Position numbers and translations under genes: made by a program | DNA from: Trifolium pratense | Taxonomy: Eukaryota > Streptophyta > Magnoliopsida > Fabales > Fabaceae | Reading direction: 5' to 3' | Length of the DNA: 64,000 nucleotides | Assembly: GCF_020283565.1 (NCBI RefSeq) | Contig: NC_060060.1 | Coordinates: forward strand, 14,632,001 to 14,696,000 | Notes under the pieces: model-generated | Seen by the model: the letters and a program-made list of their open reading frames with translations, nothing else | Databases searched by the model: none | Told to the model about the DNA's origin: nothing | Shown: one piece after another, positions 24,727 through 37,181 of the stretch | Numbering within the stretch: position 1 is the first letter of the stretch | How the letters are laid out: each line of letters begins with the position of its first letter

Positions 24727-25652
24727 TCATATCCCTAATATAGTTCTTATTTGATCAGGAGGATGCCTCGCCAACGACCTGGGGTCTGGATAGCCATTCT
24801 TAGGATCCATTATAGCATTAAAAATAAGCTCATAAGCTTCACCAAGTGACCTGGCCACCCCGATAGTAGCTTCAGAACGCAAACTTGGAACCTGTATCTG
24901 CTCAAACTCAGGCAGGGAACTCTCGCTTCCCAAGATAAGACCAAACAGAGCTTTCAAACATTCTGAAAGAACGGCTGGACTTGTGTCTTCTAGTTCAGCC
25001 AATGGGGTACCAACTTCACTATCCCCATCCTTGTTGATTGATTTGTGAAAATGAGGCATCTTTTCTGACAGATTACATCTACTTAAGATTGCATCAGCTT
25101 CCTTATCCACAAGAACACGTAAGTGATTATCTATCATTGTTCCAAGTCTTTTCACATACTCTGCCGCAACCTCATATCCAGATAGAGGTTGTTGAATAGC
25201 ACACAAGCAGTTTATGAGAAAGATCTTTGAGGGTGTCTCACTAGTCTGCAAAAACACGCGTAGGTTAAGTCAAGCGTCTTACCGAATCAAAAAGCAAGTC
25301 TATTGGATTAATGTTCCTACAGGACCAAATCAGAAAACTCCATATATTAACCATGTTATGTTTCCATGTTATATGTTCTTCCATTAATTTCCCCACTTTA
25401 TTTGTTGGTCCAATTACACATTGATAATTATTATAGTGTTTCCATATGTTATATTTGATTTCAAAATGGAGTAACGGACTTTATTTGTTGATCAACATGA
25501 TTTTACATTTTACAACATGGCATGGAATTTTTAAAAAAAGTTCCCATAAGATATTTCAGTTCCCATCTCATGATTTTTCATTTAATTTCTAGCAGGACTG
25601 ATTTTATAAGGTTGTAAACCTGGACTCATGCACCAAAATGGGCGCGATAAAA

Positions 25653-25695
<43 letters not shown>

Positions 25696-26742
25696 CAAAT
25701 TCTTGAGTTGATAAAAATGGTATCAAAAGCAGAAGTGCATTAAAATAATAGTAGTGTCAAATTAAAATCTTACACGCAGCAAATATCTATAAAACCCAAA
25801 AAAAAAAGTAAACCAATTTTTTTTTCTTTAAAAAAAAGAGAGGAAGAACAGACCAGAGACGATGAAGTGGAGCGGCTGTTCGACAAGATGGCATCAACTG
25901 ATGATTTAGTAAGTTGACCTGGGTCGGTACTTATCCTACTCCTTCTAGATGAGTTGCCAGCTCCCTTTGACTTGTGTGCCTCCGCAGCCTGTTCACACAT
26001 CTGCAACAAATAGGAGGCTAAGCTATGATATCCTTTGATTTCATCGAAAATACAGCCAACTAACTTCTAGAATTGTATTTAAATTGGATGTTACAGAGAT
26101 CCTTGAGCTTCAGCACTAAAGAACCAAGTTCACGGATTATGCAAGCATGAGTTATTAAACGAGCAGGCAAGAACGAGCAATATTGCGCAAAACATTTCAA
26201 CGGATGTCATGTATAGTGTAATGAAAAAACCAATAGACAACATTATCAAACAGATAATTTAGCTCAAAAGAGACCCTAGCCCTAAGATATTACATAGGTC
26301 AATTTTTGAATTAATATTCACATTTTCACATAATTTTCTTTTCATGACTATACACTGAATGGTAACTTGGTAATCCAATCAAATTGCAAAACACAAACCT
26401 GAATTATTGGATCCAATATAGCAGATATAACCGGATCGAAAACAGGTTTTTGGCCAGAAGCAGGAACCATCATGCCGTTGTAGTTCTCAATTATTTCAAG
26501 AAGTACAGATACTCCTTCTCTCACAGCTGGTGGCGGAGAAAGATCAACAGCAACAAGTGGGGGATATCGTAACAGCTTTTCTCCTCGACCTTTCAAAATA
26601 TCAAAAAATGTTTTCTGAGCAGCATCTTTTAGTGCCCATAGTGTATTACAAAGAGCAGTGTCTTGCCCGAGTAAATCTGAGATCTACAAAACCAAAAGAA
26701 GCCATCAACATAAATAAAAATATGGATTACTACTATAGAAAG

Positions 26743-26773
<31 letters not shown>

Positions 26774-29700
26774 CATAGAGATGACAACTCACAGTGTAGC
26801 AGTAAAATTGAAGTGTATTACTGAGTTTATAGGAGACTATAAGACTTGGTTGTGACTGTAAAACCTGTTCAACTCTCACTTTAAACGGCCGACATACTCC
26901 TTCAAAAATTCTATCAAGAACAAACATCAAGTCAATTTCTGTCTTGCCAGATCCATTCTCAGAGTTATTGGAGAGTTGCTTTGCTGTTGGTCTAGTATCT
27001 ACAATTGCATCTGGATCAAGGAGTACAAGTACAAGTTCACGTTCAGATGCCAACGCCTACATGCAGAAATAAATATGATGGATATAAACAGTTAAAATAT
27101 TTGAAAAAATATCACTTGCTATTTGGATTGTTTCTTAATAATTTAAATAAAAATTAGGTTTGGTTTCTATATTTCTTTATATTTTATGATTATTTTCCTT
27201 ATTTAATTAGGATTATGACATATGAGTCTACTAATTATCATGATTAGTTTCCTTATTTAGTTGGTTAATAAGAGAAGACTTGTTAGATAAATAAGTATAG
27301 GGAAGAAGGATGGCGGGAATCATTCTGAACTCAAAAAATATTGTGAAAAGGGAAATCCTTTTTGAAGAGGAAACCCTTGGAGGAGATCTCTCTCTCTCTC
27401 TCTCTCTCTCTTATATTCTCGGTCATTCATTTACTAAAATGTTTCTTTCTTTTCATTTGTTTCTATCAAATTTTCATTTTTCCTCTCTTGGTTTGTAACA
27501 ACAAGGAGTCTAGTATAAGTACACGTGCTCAAGTTGTTAGCATAAAAACCATAATCACACTTACGATTTCAGAAAAGGTTTTTATCCTTCCCTCCATTCT
27601 TATATAACACATGCTTCAACATCCATAATGATTCTAAGAAAACAAACATCCATAAGGCTTTCACGACAAACCTGATGCAACCAGCCTAGCATGTCACCAA
27701 CATATCGTAATGGGTCATGAGCGTGCACTTCAATAGGTCGAGGCATTCCACCAGGTCCTCCGCGTGTAAGAGCACTTATAAATCTCCTAAACAGTGCATT
27801 GTGTCTCATATTGGCTACCTGCAGAATCAGGAAAAAAAAACTATTATGCTCAAGTAAATGATGATAAAGACAATCGTTTCAAGTTCACATAAGAACATAC
27901 TTTAGATTTTATTCTGAACATGAATTCCACTAGCAATTATTTTATCATAGTCACCATTAGATGGTGCACCGTGCATGATAACAGATAATATGTTTCAGAA
28001 TATGAAATATGGAACCAAAACTAGAATGGTTAATTTTTCAATAAATTGACTAATCCTATTGAAAAAATACCTCTTCTGCACAATACTTGAAAAGAACAGA
28101 TCTTTCCCTGAGGTAGCGCACAGCTGTTTTCAGAAGCTCACCAACTTCTGGATTGTCAGTGTCACCCAGTTTCCTACATTCAGCCTGAACCCACCTAGAT
28201 GTAAAGACTATAAGTAGTTATATATCATGGAATTGTAACATGAATCGTAAGATTCTACGAAATTCATAAAATTCATATATATGTAACTATGTATGTAAAA
28301 TAACATAAATAAGAGACATAATACTCTTCAAGTACTTTGGGCCAAAATATTAAGACTTTCTTGATTTGTTCTTAACTAGGAGTTTAGGCGATATAGTCCA
28401 TGAATACCAAATGGAAAATATCTATCTTCGGCATTTATATCAACAATAAATACAAAGATAAAAAATCACACTTCACAAAGAAACCACATGTGGGTGTGTC
28501 ATATCATATGGATGAAAAACAAGGCATAATGTAGTTATATGATGCTAAAGTAGATGACTTTTCACCTGCATAGGCGCTCATAAGCTCCCTCTTGATACAC
28601 TGCCATCATATCCATTAGCTCTAAACCAGCACGCTGCAAATGAAATTCCCCAATTCAGTAAAAGTTGTAATTTTCTTTTAAGCTGATAAAGTAACAGGTA
28701 AGTATGGGAGAAAACCTCTGCCTGAACAAGATCAATATTGACACATGCATTGATTTGATTCTTTACTATTAGTATTAGGATATTCCTTGTATATAATTCT
28801 GTTTTTATTAGGATTAATTTTATCCTGATTTATTCCCTTAATTAAGGGATTCTCTTTGTACAATATTCATTATAAATAAGATCAAGCTGAGAGCTAATCT
28901 CTGTAGCCATTCAGTACCAAAAGTCCAAAAGCTGATTCTCAAGTTGGTATCCTTAATTAAGGGATTCTCTTTGTACAATATTCATTATAAATAAGATTAA
29001 GCTGAGAGCTAATCTCTCAAGTTATTCAGTACCAAAACCTGATTCTCGAGTAATACAAAGCAAAAAAATTGATGTGAAAGGAACATACAACAATTATTGA
29101 CCAGCAGAAATAGACACAGCTATTACAATAATTTATACAACAATAGAAATAACAACACCTTATCCCACTAGGTGGGATTGACAAGAAATAGGTCCTATAG
29201 AACTCCTCAATTACAGGTTCCAGGGAAGGGTCAGACCCATTGCAGATCTACTGTAGGTATTCTTATTCCTTACTTTACATTTACATAAATTTAAATATCT
29301 ATGTCACCCTTGCATCAGCTAAGTTTAAGTATATGTTTTACAAATCAATAGCATATAAAGTGGATAATATTTGTCTGCTTCTATTTATTCACATTCAACC
29401 AGAAGCAGCATTGCATAGAGATGGATCTAGACATAGAGCACAATTTATGCGTACAGAAAACTGTACACGAGTGTGACAAACCTTGATCCAGCTTGTTTAG
29501 GTCCATGAAACATACATGGGCGTACTGATGCCAGAAGAAGCTGAGCCATGTACTACCCTCCCCTAAATATAGGACTAGCACTACCAATTTTTTAAATCAC
29601 CGTAATTTAATCAGGGTCCTATATTTAGAGATGGAGGTAGTAAGAAGTAACCATAAGTATGTTATCAAGAAAAAACGAGGTAACTTTATTTCCTAAAAAA

Positions 29701-32508
29701 ATGTTTCCTAAAGTCAAATCATGCAGATTCCTGTCCTTTAGAGTACTTGTTACAGTATGTTCAATATAAATATAAACGCAGATACATGTTTCGCATTTGA
29801 TGATTGTAGGACCTAATTATTATTAAATTTTCTATTAGCCACATTATTTAGAGTAATTGTTGCTATAAAATGAGTACACTATCAATATAAATATAAATGT
29901 AGCCTCTAGCAAACCAATAATGGTTGGTAATATTGAAAGTGGTTTGTGAGTAAAATAAACTTGTGACTTAGGGTTTCAAATCGTAAATTCGCTGATCAGT
30001 TGGAAGGTTTACCTAACCAGTACCACAATCTCTGGACTGAGGGTTTGTTTCACAGTTATGCCAATTGAGTTGTGGTCAGAGGGGAAGATAAAAAATTGTA
30101 GCCTGCAACAGAGCATCTTACTGTGGACTGAGTTGTCATTACAAGAAATCTTAGGCACACATGCAACTGTGACAAGTGTTGGCAATTAATTGCTTCAAAA
30201 TCGTGCATTTCCACAACTCCATTTCCACAAGAATATCTATGGATAACCTAAATCTAAATTTTCGATATTACGCAGGTATTTATACACAGCAAACTCTAAT
30301 GATATTTCAAATTTTGCGGAATATTCCAGCTAGCAGTACTACCACTTAAGTCGAGGATAGAAAACATTGCCCAAGAGGATGCATATTCTTCATATGTAAA
30401 CTCATAATCATATAGGCATTTTGGGTTCAGAGTCCACACTACAGATAACAGGTTTAGAATTGCATATATTATAGAGGAATAGAGATGACAAGAATATTAC
30501 CTGATGATGTGTCCTAAGCAACACTTTACAGTTGGCATGGATCTCTTGGACATGAGATAGGGCCTTGAAAAAGTTTTCATTCAAATCTTCATCTCTAAGT
30601 GCATTTATCTACAGATGATAAAAAATTAAGTTTAAGCAAGAATATAATACAGTTATTTGATTCACAAAGCCACGTGCCGATGGTAAAAATCAAACAATAA
30701 TTCAAACCTCTTCGGGGGAGAGCTGATAATCACGTAAGAAACATGTCACAATCTCTTGTCTTTGTGTAGTAGTTTCAAGCTCTTGTTTGAGCCTCTCTGT
30801 GGTACTGATAATGTCACCAGTGCTAGCACTGCAACTGTTCAAAGCCTTTGCTATCCTGTAAAAATATAGAACCTAAAATTTTATTCAAAGATCTGCTGGC
30901 TAGAAAGACAGAGAATCCATTCTCATTGAAAGAACACTAAGAAAAACTTATTTTTCAAAAGGAAATTTGAAATCTTATTATGCATAAGATTAAATCCTAA
31001 CCCCAACTAAGTGCTAAACAGAACATGATTCACAAACTAATATTTCTGGAGCTGCACTACGAAACCAAAATTGAGAATGATATGCCAGAACTTGCACTAA
31101 ATTCAGAAATCAAATATCTTGACCACAAACCACACTCAGCTCTAACATGCTAGTTACTATGGAATTGCCTTATAATAATTTCAGCCAAATCACACACTAT
31201 ACTCCAGAGAACTTTGTGTTAAGTGATTTAAGATCATTCTAAACATAAACAAGAACTCTAAGCACACACACCAAGTGCTGACTGCTGAGCATCCAATTTT
31301 TCCTGAACTACAGTAACATTTCTAACTTAACACTTTTTTTCAAACTGATAATCCTAGTTGTGACTTGTCAGTTTTTGTGTGCGTGTGTGTGGCGCGTGTA
31401 TCCCCTAAAATTCTGAATGACATGCCACAAAGAGATTATCTCCTCTAACTGCATTGTTTCCTTTACCTTCATGTTACAATCCCAAAATAGCCAATGAAAA
31501 TAGTTACCGTACAGCTTCTCAATTATGTTATGGACTGGTTCTACAAATCAAACACATAAGTCATTTCCAAAACAAAGCTCATTCTCCAACAAAACGGTGA
31601 CAATGTATCTAAAAATCCCAATCCAATACACCGAACATACATTGTATCGACACTTCCCTATATCTCAAAATCATACATTTCTAAACATTAACTTCTTTAC
31701 TTAGATGGAAAAGGATAAATTAGTCACGATTTCCTACTTTTATTCATATTGAATAATTGTTTCAGCGCCTATCTATTTTAAGCAAAGTATTCTCTAATGA
31801 ATCTCAAATCATAACGAAATTTCACAAATCTGTTTCCCGCCATATTTTCTGCACATCTGTACAAAATTACAGACTCTTTAGTAGTTAACTGATATACAAA
31901 CGTAATTACGGATAAGCATTTCTACACTTTTTCGTATTTCATAAACAATTACTTGAGCACAAAGTGATTAACATACATATAAGCATTTCCAGTAGAACGA
32001 AGCAGAAGCAAATGCAACTCAATATCACTACTAAGCACATAGATAAGCTTCATTTAACAACATTCAGAATCAAAGCACACAACAACGAATTCGGAACCGC
32101 ACCTATCGCAGCATTCGGCAAGAGCATCGACCTCATTCTCCACGCTATCCAAAGCCTAACAAAGCAAACACATAAAGAATCAAACTAACTAAACCAAACC
32201 GGATCGGATCAGAATCGCAGAAGCAAATGAACTAACTGCACGATGATGATAATAGAAAACACAACGTAACGAAGAGGAATTACCAGTTGTGCGGCATGTG
32301 AAGCGTCGAGGAATTCATGATTGATTGAAAGAGATCGTTTCTCGATTGTGGATCGGAGGTTACGGCGTGCTTGAGGAGTGTTCTCGTCGTAGAATGAAGA
32401 GAGTGTGTTGAGTGAAGATAATAGATCCGGTGTATCGATTCGTGATTCTAGAACTTTCTTCAGCTTCCGAGATAGTCCCGGCGCTAAACCCGCCACCGTC
32501 GTTCCCAT
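24727..32508 (-). CDS. COG6: Conserved oligomeric Golgi complex subunit 6
   Basis: COG6 is a lobe-B subunit of the COG tether, which captures recycling vesicles at the Golgi. Eleven exons join in frame: 32508-32284, 32155-32103, 30855-30708, 30608-30501, 28633-28566, 28194-28071, 27818-27672, 27056-26793, 26683-26399, 26000-25854 and 25245-24727, giving 695 residues (Arabidopsis COG6 is about 680). The N-terminus [20 protein letters not shown], the coiled-coil part with [20 protein letters not shown], the block [20 protein letters not shown] and the C-terminal segment ending with RTILGI match the family over its whole length. The first and last coding exons are firm. The ATG is preceded on the transcript by a GAA microsatellite. 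Introns hold a Stowaway MITE, LTR-like repeats and a long T run. No damage is seen. Confidence 0.96.
25655..25696. repeat. (TA)n(TG)n microsatellite in COG6 intron 10
   Basis: A TA run followed by GTGTGTGTG, inside the intron between exons 10 and 11. Confidence 0.9.
26742..26772. repeat. Poly-A/T run in COG6 intron 8
   Basis: About 30 almost pure A on the plus strand, so a T tract in the COG6 transcript. The intron (26684-26792) is only 109 bp, so the tract is over a quarter of it and starts about 20 bases after the donor. Confidence 0.9.
27389..27411 (+). repeat. (TC)n microsatellite in COG6 intron 7
   Basis: A run of TC dinucleotides inside a 615-bp intron that also holds AT-rich sequence resembling an old LTR (about 27120-27600). 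The LTR idea is weak: no terminal pair was found. Confidence 0.7.
28836..29050. repeat. Direct duplication, 115-bp period, in COG6 intron 4
   Basis: The segment starting CCTTAATTAAGGGATTCTCT and including TTCATTATAAATAAGAT and GCTGAGAGCTAATCTCT occurs at about 28836 and again at 28951. The style (TATA-like ATAAATAAGA followed by a short leader) recalls a Copia LTR, so this may be a solo LTR with an internal duplication. Confidence 0.75.
29553..29640. mobile_element. Stowaway-like MITE, 88 bp, in COG6 intron 4
   Basis: Ends CTACCCTCCCCTAAATATAG and CTATATTTAGAGATGGAGGTAG pair as inverted repeats, flanked by TA on both sides (29551-29552 and 29641-29642). TA target and CT(A/C)CCTCC ends fit Stowaway (Tc1/mariner) MITEs. 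Confidence 0.8.
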
Positions 32509-32517
32509 CTTCTTCTT

Positions 32518-32548
<31 letters not shown>

Positions 32549-32552
32549 TTCT
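32509..32552. repeat. (TTC)n microsatellite at the COG6 start
   Basis: A run of about twelve TTC units on the plus strand, GAA in the COG6 leader, ending a few bases from the ATG. Its length would change the 5' leader directly. Confidence 0.95.
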
Positions 32553-34619
32553 TCTTCTGTTCGTTATTCAGATCAAAGATCTGAAACTAAGTTACTTTGA
32601 TTGGTTTTTTTTCTCATTTTGTTAGTTAGACCCGGTTCACAATGAACCGGTCAGTATGTGGTCGGTTCGGGTTTTTAACGTTCTTGTTATGGATATTGGC
32701 CCGAACACAATTGGGCTTTATAAACTTGTTAAGAGCCTAATATCGTTAGTTATTCACTCGGTAATACTACTGACACTCCCTTGTTTGCTATTCATACTCC
32801 TGAATATGAATTTAACTTTGTGGTACTCTGGTACATAAATTTTCAGATAAATTTCTCTCCGCAATCTTTTGATGAGAATTAATCTATATCCATGGACAGT
32901 GAATAGATTTTACACGTGCATCCAATTAAATTACTCTAATTTCATTTCAACATGTTAATAAAAAATTTCACAAGCAGGTCTACTTGTGCAGATAGTTAAT
33001 TACTATCAATCTCAATTCTGCAACATTGCGTTTGAGCCGTTACAGTTTTGTCATTTGCAAAAGATGAATCACTATAAAACATGGGACTATTTTGGTGTAC
33101 CAAAACAGTGCACTCAGTCGAGGTAAAGGGGTTGAAGGACATGTAGCTTATGTCCCTTATTTTGGAACCAATGTTCCGACCTCAAGCTTGCAACACTGCG
33201 TTTTCAATGTATTAAGTATTGTCTGCTTTGGGTTTTTGTTTAAACCCTCACACTCACAGTCAACAAAAGATAATATATAAGTGTTTCTGTCATAAAAGGT
33301 CAACAAATTTTTAGTTTTTGGTGTGCATGACAGCATATATTGTGCCTATTATAGTATAAAAAAAATTCCTTTTTTCTTTTTTGAATGGCATCTTTGTATA
33401 AAGTTGTATGTATTAAGGTTTCTATATATGTATTCAGCAAGCTATGTAGTATGTTTTGCTCACTTCTTACATACATTGTGCTTTATCAATATATTTTGCC
33501 GCTTAAAAAATACTAAACAGTTTTTTATATAAAGTACAAATATTTAATTATATATATATTTGATGACACACACAAAAGCTTTGTGGATATTTGATGACAG
33601 TAAGTTTTGTCCCTCACAACACACGGACACATTTTTTCCTCTTAACGCCTAATATTGTTTCTTGTCAAAATAATAATCAGCGCCCATTGTTTGATTTGTG
33701 AAACTATATTAATTAATATTAATTAATCCCATACTGTATATATATGTCTAATCACTAGCATTACCGACTAGAGAGATGAATGCAATGCTAATGCAACCTC
33801 ACTTACATACATGCATAACATTACCGCCCATTGTTTGATTTGTGTTGGTGTTGCCTATAGCTAGCTAGCTAGCTAAGCTTGCTTTGTTTTTATTTTTTTC
33901 CCCACTCAACCTAGCAAGAATTAAGCTAGCTTTGCTAGAAGCAATATATCGCGAATCACGATTGAATCTGTGATCCCTAGCTAGCTTGATAGCTAGAGAG
34001 TTGTATTCTTTTATGTTAGCTTTTGTTTATGTGAAAAGGAAAAAATAACTCTATGCATTAATAAACCAACAACCACAAGAAATGCTCAAGATAGTATCGC
34101 CACAATATTTGATCTCTAGTATGCTTTTTAGAGTATTCTCACAACTTAGGTCTATTAATTAGTCCTACTACAATACACCGATCAGGATTACCTGCGGTGG
34201 ACATTACACACCATTCCACGCAATAGTGAATATTAGCCGTTGATGTCTAAATCACACGGTCAAATTGTACAGTAATAGTTTGAGCCGTCGATTTAAATCG
34301 GACAGCTGAGAGCTGTAGCTGCGTCTATCCAACAATACATATATATAGGACAAATTTTCAAATTAATAGTGAGAATGCAATAGCGGATTCGGAATTTTTT
34401 GCTGATGGAGGCTAAAAAATAGTTCTCATGACTTATGCAAAAACAGCTTCTAAGAAAAAAACGTATTCAATCCATCAATTGTTTGACATTCACTACCTTA
34501 TTAGAGAATATAACATCATTTGACATCATTCAGATCAACCAAACCATATAATATAAGTTGAGTTACATTTCTAAAAATATATAGTTTAGACGAGACCCTC
34601 TCCGTTATTAGATTGAAAT

Positions 34620-34685
<66 letters not shown>

Positions 34686-36445
34686 CTAGCTAGCAGGTAA
34701 TATTGTGACAAGATATAGTGATTATTGGGACAAAGTTAAGTTATATTATATGTGTGAATGCGGCTTAGTGCTTACGTGAGAATGACTGAAGATGTAGGAT
34801 ATTATAGCCTATGATTAAATTGCATAAACAAATATATTAATTAACACTAATGTGCAATGCGCATGCTTCATAAGCATACATCAACAGACAACAACAAGCA
34901 TATTGCTTAGAGAGGCTACTTTATTAATTATACAAATATATATATATATATATAAGCATATCATCATATTCATGTTCAAGTTCAAGCCATTCAATCATTC
35001 AAATTATCATGTACCTCTCCACCTACAACAAATCTTACATCAATGTTTATTTGTACATTCAATTTTTTAACTTTTTTACCAACTCAATATTGACACCTAC
35101 ATATGTGTACATCCCATCAATTGATCCTTCAATATTATACATCATTTCATCAATTATTATTGCTATAGAACATTTTATTCTCTACCTATAATTGTGTTTG
35201 ATGTGAGTTAGTTGTGGTGGGGGGTTACAATTGAAATCACCTCACACACTTACAACTCAGCATAAAAATTTAAAAAAATTTAAAAGGTAAAAAGAATATG
35301 CACGACTTGTTTTACGCCGTAAACCAATAACAATCATGTTTTTTGCTACATCACTTCATTTCATCCTGTTTTTTTTTTATATGACATGACAAATTATTCG
35401 GGAGTCAGTTCTGTCATCAAGTGATTCTAACTCCCTCCATATCACATTTACGGAGGGTCAAATCATGATCATCCATACCAAGTTCAGTATCAATTATCAT
35501 TAAACTAACTAAAGATTAATTAAATTAGATTAACGTATAAAACTATTTTATATTGTCGATGCATGTTAAACTAAAATATATGAAATACGAGATAAAAAGG
35601 GAGAAACACTCGCGTGGGTTGTGCTGTCTGAAAATCTTGCAGTGGCACCTGGGATTTGCCGGTTGTTCTTTTTATGTCATTACCAAATTCCACATCATTT
35701 CCACTTTCTCTATCTCTCTCTCACTCTCTCTATGTGGGTGGATTTATCGGTGGCAATACAGGTCTTGATTTGGAATCTAACACATGGGCCAATGCCAAAG
35801 TAATGCTATTCATGTCTAGTACAAATACAATATCTATCTCACTTCTCACCACACCATATTAAGAATAGGACAAACTGTATACAAAGTACACACACATTAC
35901 TATATATTATTACATGAATCATCATCATATAATTAAATTTCCTTAATTACCTACTACTAGTACTAGTACTACTCCAGCAATATAGGGGGCTATCTCTTAT
36001 TATAGGAAATTATTATCCTAGCAGTTAAATAGTGACAATAGAAAAAAAACAAGCCAACCGTCCATTATAGTTGAAACAAATAGTCTAATTTATCTGCAAG
36101 ATCCAAGTATAAATTTACCAGAATTATTATAAGAGTTTTTTTTGTTATTTATAATTTAAATAGATAATAATTTTGTTAAAAGAAATTAAGTATTTTTTTT
36201 ATCAAATGTCTATTTTTAATATTTAAATAGAGCCTTCAAAAAAAATCAAGACCGACATCTACTTGTCATGAACTTTGCACCTTATTTTTGTTATTTCTCC
36301 TAAATTATATGTGCATATGGACATATGGTGTCTTGTACCTTGTAACCAAACTTTATGCCCAATTCACCAAGTTAAATTAACTTGGTTCATTATTGAAAAC
36401 TTTGCATTCCACTACTTGTCCCTTTTCCTACCTACTAATAATTAG
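32553..36445. other. Gene-free AT-rich stretch
   Basis: COG6 promoter side followed by plain AT-rich sequence. Contents seen: TAGC-rich words near 33860-33990, a TA microsatellite at 34624-34684, and another short one near 34937. Open frames are short and unlike any family I know. Confidence 0.5.
34624..34684. repeat. (TA)n microsatellite, about 60 bp
   Basis: An uninterrupted TA run followed by GCTAGCTAGC. Confidence 0.95.
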
Positions 36446-37181
36446 TAGGGATGCTCAAATCCAAACCAATCCAAATAAAAATAATCAACCAATCCAAAAA
36501 ATCGAAAACCGCAAAAAACCGAAGTTTTTTGAATGTATTTGGATGTTCTTTTGTGAAACTGCTGGATCGGATCGGATTTTGAATTGATTTCTTAAAATCG
36601 ATCCAAACTGAACCAAACTGCATACATTTATTTTAATATTTATTTATCTTTTTATTAGTATAAATATATATATATTGCATTAACCTTTTTTTTTTTCATT
36701 TTAAATTTTGTTAATACTATATGTTAGTTTAATTTAAGCTATTTTAAATTTTGATAATACTATATGTTAGTTTAATTTAATCTATTTTAAATTTTGATAA
36801 TACTATATGTTAGTTTAATTTAATCTATTTTTTTTACTTTTTATATGTTTCGAATATAATTGGTAATTGTCATTCTAAAATATTAATTTTCAATATATTA
36901 TATGTTATATTTTACATCAAAATTAATATTTACTTTGTCAAAAATGTCAAACTATTATTTTGTAGCGTTTTTTATAATATTTATATTTATTAAAAAAAAT
37001 TACAATTTATAATTTGGATATCCAAAAACCGATCCAAATTAAACCGCATAATATTGGATCGGATTGGATCGGATTTTTTTATTTGTCATCCAAAACCGAA
37101 CCAAACCGCAAATGAATTTATTTTTGGATCGGATGAGTTTTTGCCTCAAAACCGATCCAAACCGAACCGCAAGCACCCCTA
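36446..37181. mobile_element. hAT-like non-autonomous transposon, 736 bp
   Basis: Begins TAGGGATGCTC and ends GCAAGCACCCCTA, flanked by a perfect 8-bp duplication ATAATTAG (36438-36445 and 37182-37189). Both ends are rich in ATCCAAACC/GGATCGGATC words. The interior is AT-rich and holds a 43-bp tandem repeat. No transposase. Confidence 0.85.
36697..36832 (+). repeat. 43-bp tandem repeat, about three copies
   Basis: The unit contains TTAAATTTTG, TAATACTATATGTTAG and TTTAATTTAA and begins at about 36701, 36744 and 36787, inside the hAT-like element. Confidence 0.85.

Noticed and set aside
34190..34330. Sequence with paired GCCGTTGATG/GAGCCGTCGA words as a MITE
   Set aside because: Pairing is short and no borders or duplication could be set.
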